DNA of 33,613 nt. It comes from Verrucomicrobiota bacterium. GTDB taxonomy: Bacteria > Verrucomicrobiota > Verrucomicrobiia > Chthoniobacterales > UBA10450. Where the stretch lies: NCBI GenBank assembly GCA_003219215.1, contig QHPY01000094.1, forward strand, positions 1 through 33,613. Reading direction: 5' to 3'. This document shows positions 32,807-33,613 of this stretch, in pieces (position 1 is the stretch's first letter; each line of letters opens with the position of its first letter). Position numbers and translations under genes: made by a program. Below the pieces are notes generated by a model. It had not been told where the DNA came from. It saw only the letters and a program-made list of their open reading frames with translations, and did no database searches.

Positions 32807-33613
32807 ATGTTTACGCGGCAAAGCCGATGGATCCTTATTCCGCCTGAGGAACTCAATGACGATCCAATTCCGTGGAGCGAAATCTGCGGCTGCGAATGTA
32901 TCGCCCGACTCTTATTTCGAAAAGGTTTCCACACCGCCGATGAAGTGCGGGCGTTTTTGCAGCCGCGCCTGAAATCATTGAGTGATCCGTTTTTGCTGCC
33001 GAACATGGAAGCGGCGATCACGCGCATTTTCACGGCATTGGATCGACATGAACGAATTGTCCTTTTCGGAGATTACGACGTCGACGGAGTCACCTCGCTC
33101 GCCTTGCTGGCTGAAACACTCCGCGGATATGGCGTTGCGCCGGATTTATTTCTGCCGCTGCGGATGGAAGAGGGTTACGGCCTGAGTCGAGAGAGTGTTG
33201 AGCGCTGCATTCAACAATATCATCCCCAGCTTCTCGTCGCGCTCGACTGCGGAACATCGTCGGTCGCCGAGATTCTCGATCTTGGCAACAGGGGCGTGGA
33301 TGTGATTGTGCTCGATCACCACGAGCCGAAATCCGCCCTGCCAGAGTGCGTCGCGATTGTAAACCCAAAAGTCGATCCGACGTCGCCTTTCCACTATTTG
33401 TGTAGCGCCGGAATTGTTTTCAAGCTTTGCCACGCGCTTTTGAAAACGCGGCCGGTCGATTTTGATCTCAAATCAAAACTCGATCTGGTTGCGCTCGCAA
33501 CCGTTGCCGACATCGTTCCGCTTCGCGGTGAGAATCGGACGCTTGTCCAGCGCGGCGCGATCGAAATCGCACGAACGGCAAGACCCGGGCTAAAAAAGTT
33601 GATTGAAATCAGC
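32807..33613 (+). CDS. recJ: Single-stranded-DNA-specific exonuclease RecJ, 5' part
   Basis: 5'-3' exonuclease on single-stranded DNA in recombination and mismatch repair. The first 269 residues are in the window; the gene continues past its end with no stop. DHH-family motifs: DYDVDG at 89-94, DCGTSS at 147-152, DHHEP at 170-174 and ATVADIVPL at 231-239, all metal-binding blocks. ATG 32807 is preceded by GGAG at 32794-32797, nine bases upstream. It is divergent from the lipoprotein gene. Confidence 0.93.
   Translation, partial: MFTRQSRWILIPPEELNDDPIPWSEICGCECIARLLFRKGFHTADEVRAFLQPRLKSLSDPFLLPNMEAAITRIFTALDRHERIVLFGDYDVDGVTSLALLAETLRGYGVAPDLFLPLRMEEGYGLSRESVERCIQQYHPQLLVALDCGTSSVAEILDLGNRGVDVIVLDHHEPKSALPECVAIVNPKVDPTSPFHYLCSAGIVFKLCHALLKTRPVDFDLKSKLDLVALATVADIVPLRGENRTLVQRGAIEIARTARPGLKKLIEIS

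Overview
This looks like a chromosomal segment of a Gram-negative bacterium, most likely Verrucomicrobiota (Spartobacteria/Chthoniobacterales-like). That assignment is an inference from a fused SecDF, the futalosine menaquinone genes mqnE-mqnA, an outer-membrane secretin, a lipoprotein, and intergenic AT-rich and palindromic repeats of the kind I associate with soil members of that phylum. Nothing here proves the taxon.

Layout. Positions 1-757 are a decayed region: a small YdeI/OmpD-associated-type ORF made of two tandem copies, then a frameshifted acetyltransferase remnant. Positions 758-6550 hold secDF, yajC and tgt on the minus strand, a familiar cluster, but here split by a plus-strand membrane glycosyltransferase-like gene. 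From a divergent promoter region at about 6.6 kb, one long plus-strand array runs to 24.83 kb: rpsL-rpsG-fusA-rpsJ-rplC-rplD-rplW-rplB-rpsS-[unknown coiled-coil gene]-rplV-rpsC-rplP-rpmC-rpsQ-rplN-rplX-rplE-rpsH-rplF-rplR-rpsE-rplO-secY-adk-map-infA-rpmJ-rpsM-rpsK-rpsD. It is a merged str/S10/spc/alpha cluster. tuf, rpsN, rpmD, rpoA and rplQ are absent from their usual positions. An intrinsic terminator-like hairpin lies just before rpmJ and another follows rpsD.

The accessory region 24.84-33.6 kb holds a degenerate small secreted protein, a small unknown protein, a stand-alone receiver domain, a DUF2934-type protein, a phage-holin-like membrane protein coupled to trpF, an isolated secretin gene, a convergent ECF sigma factor, mqnE-mqnA, an unknown lipoprotein and the 5' part of recJ, which runs off the window.

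The array supplies ribosome assembly (r-proteins), initiation and elongation factors (infA, fusA), nascent-chain processing (map), secretion (secY here, secDF/yajC next door) and adenylate kinase. Three themes recur. Most ribosomal genes are joined by stop-(A)TTT(T/C)-ATG junctions with no Shine-Dalgarno in the junction itself. Several r-proteins carry Lys/Ala/Pro-rich tails. Short repeats have entered genes or junctions, notably inside tgt and between rpsS and the unknown gene. The most unusual single item is the unknown coiled-coil protein encoded inside the S10 cluster between rpsS and rplV.
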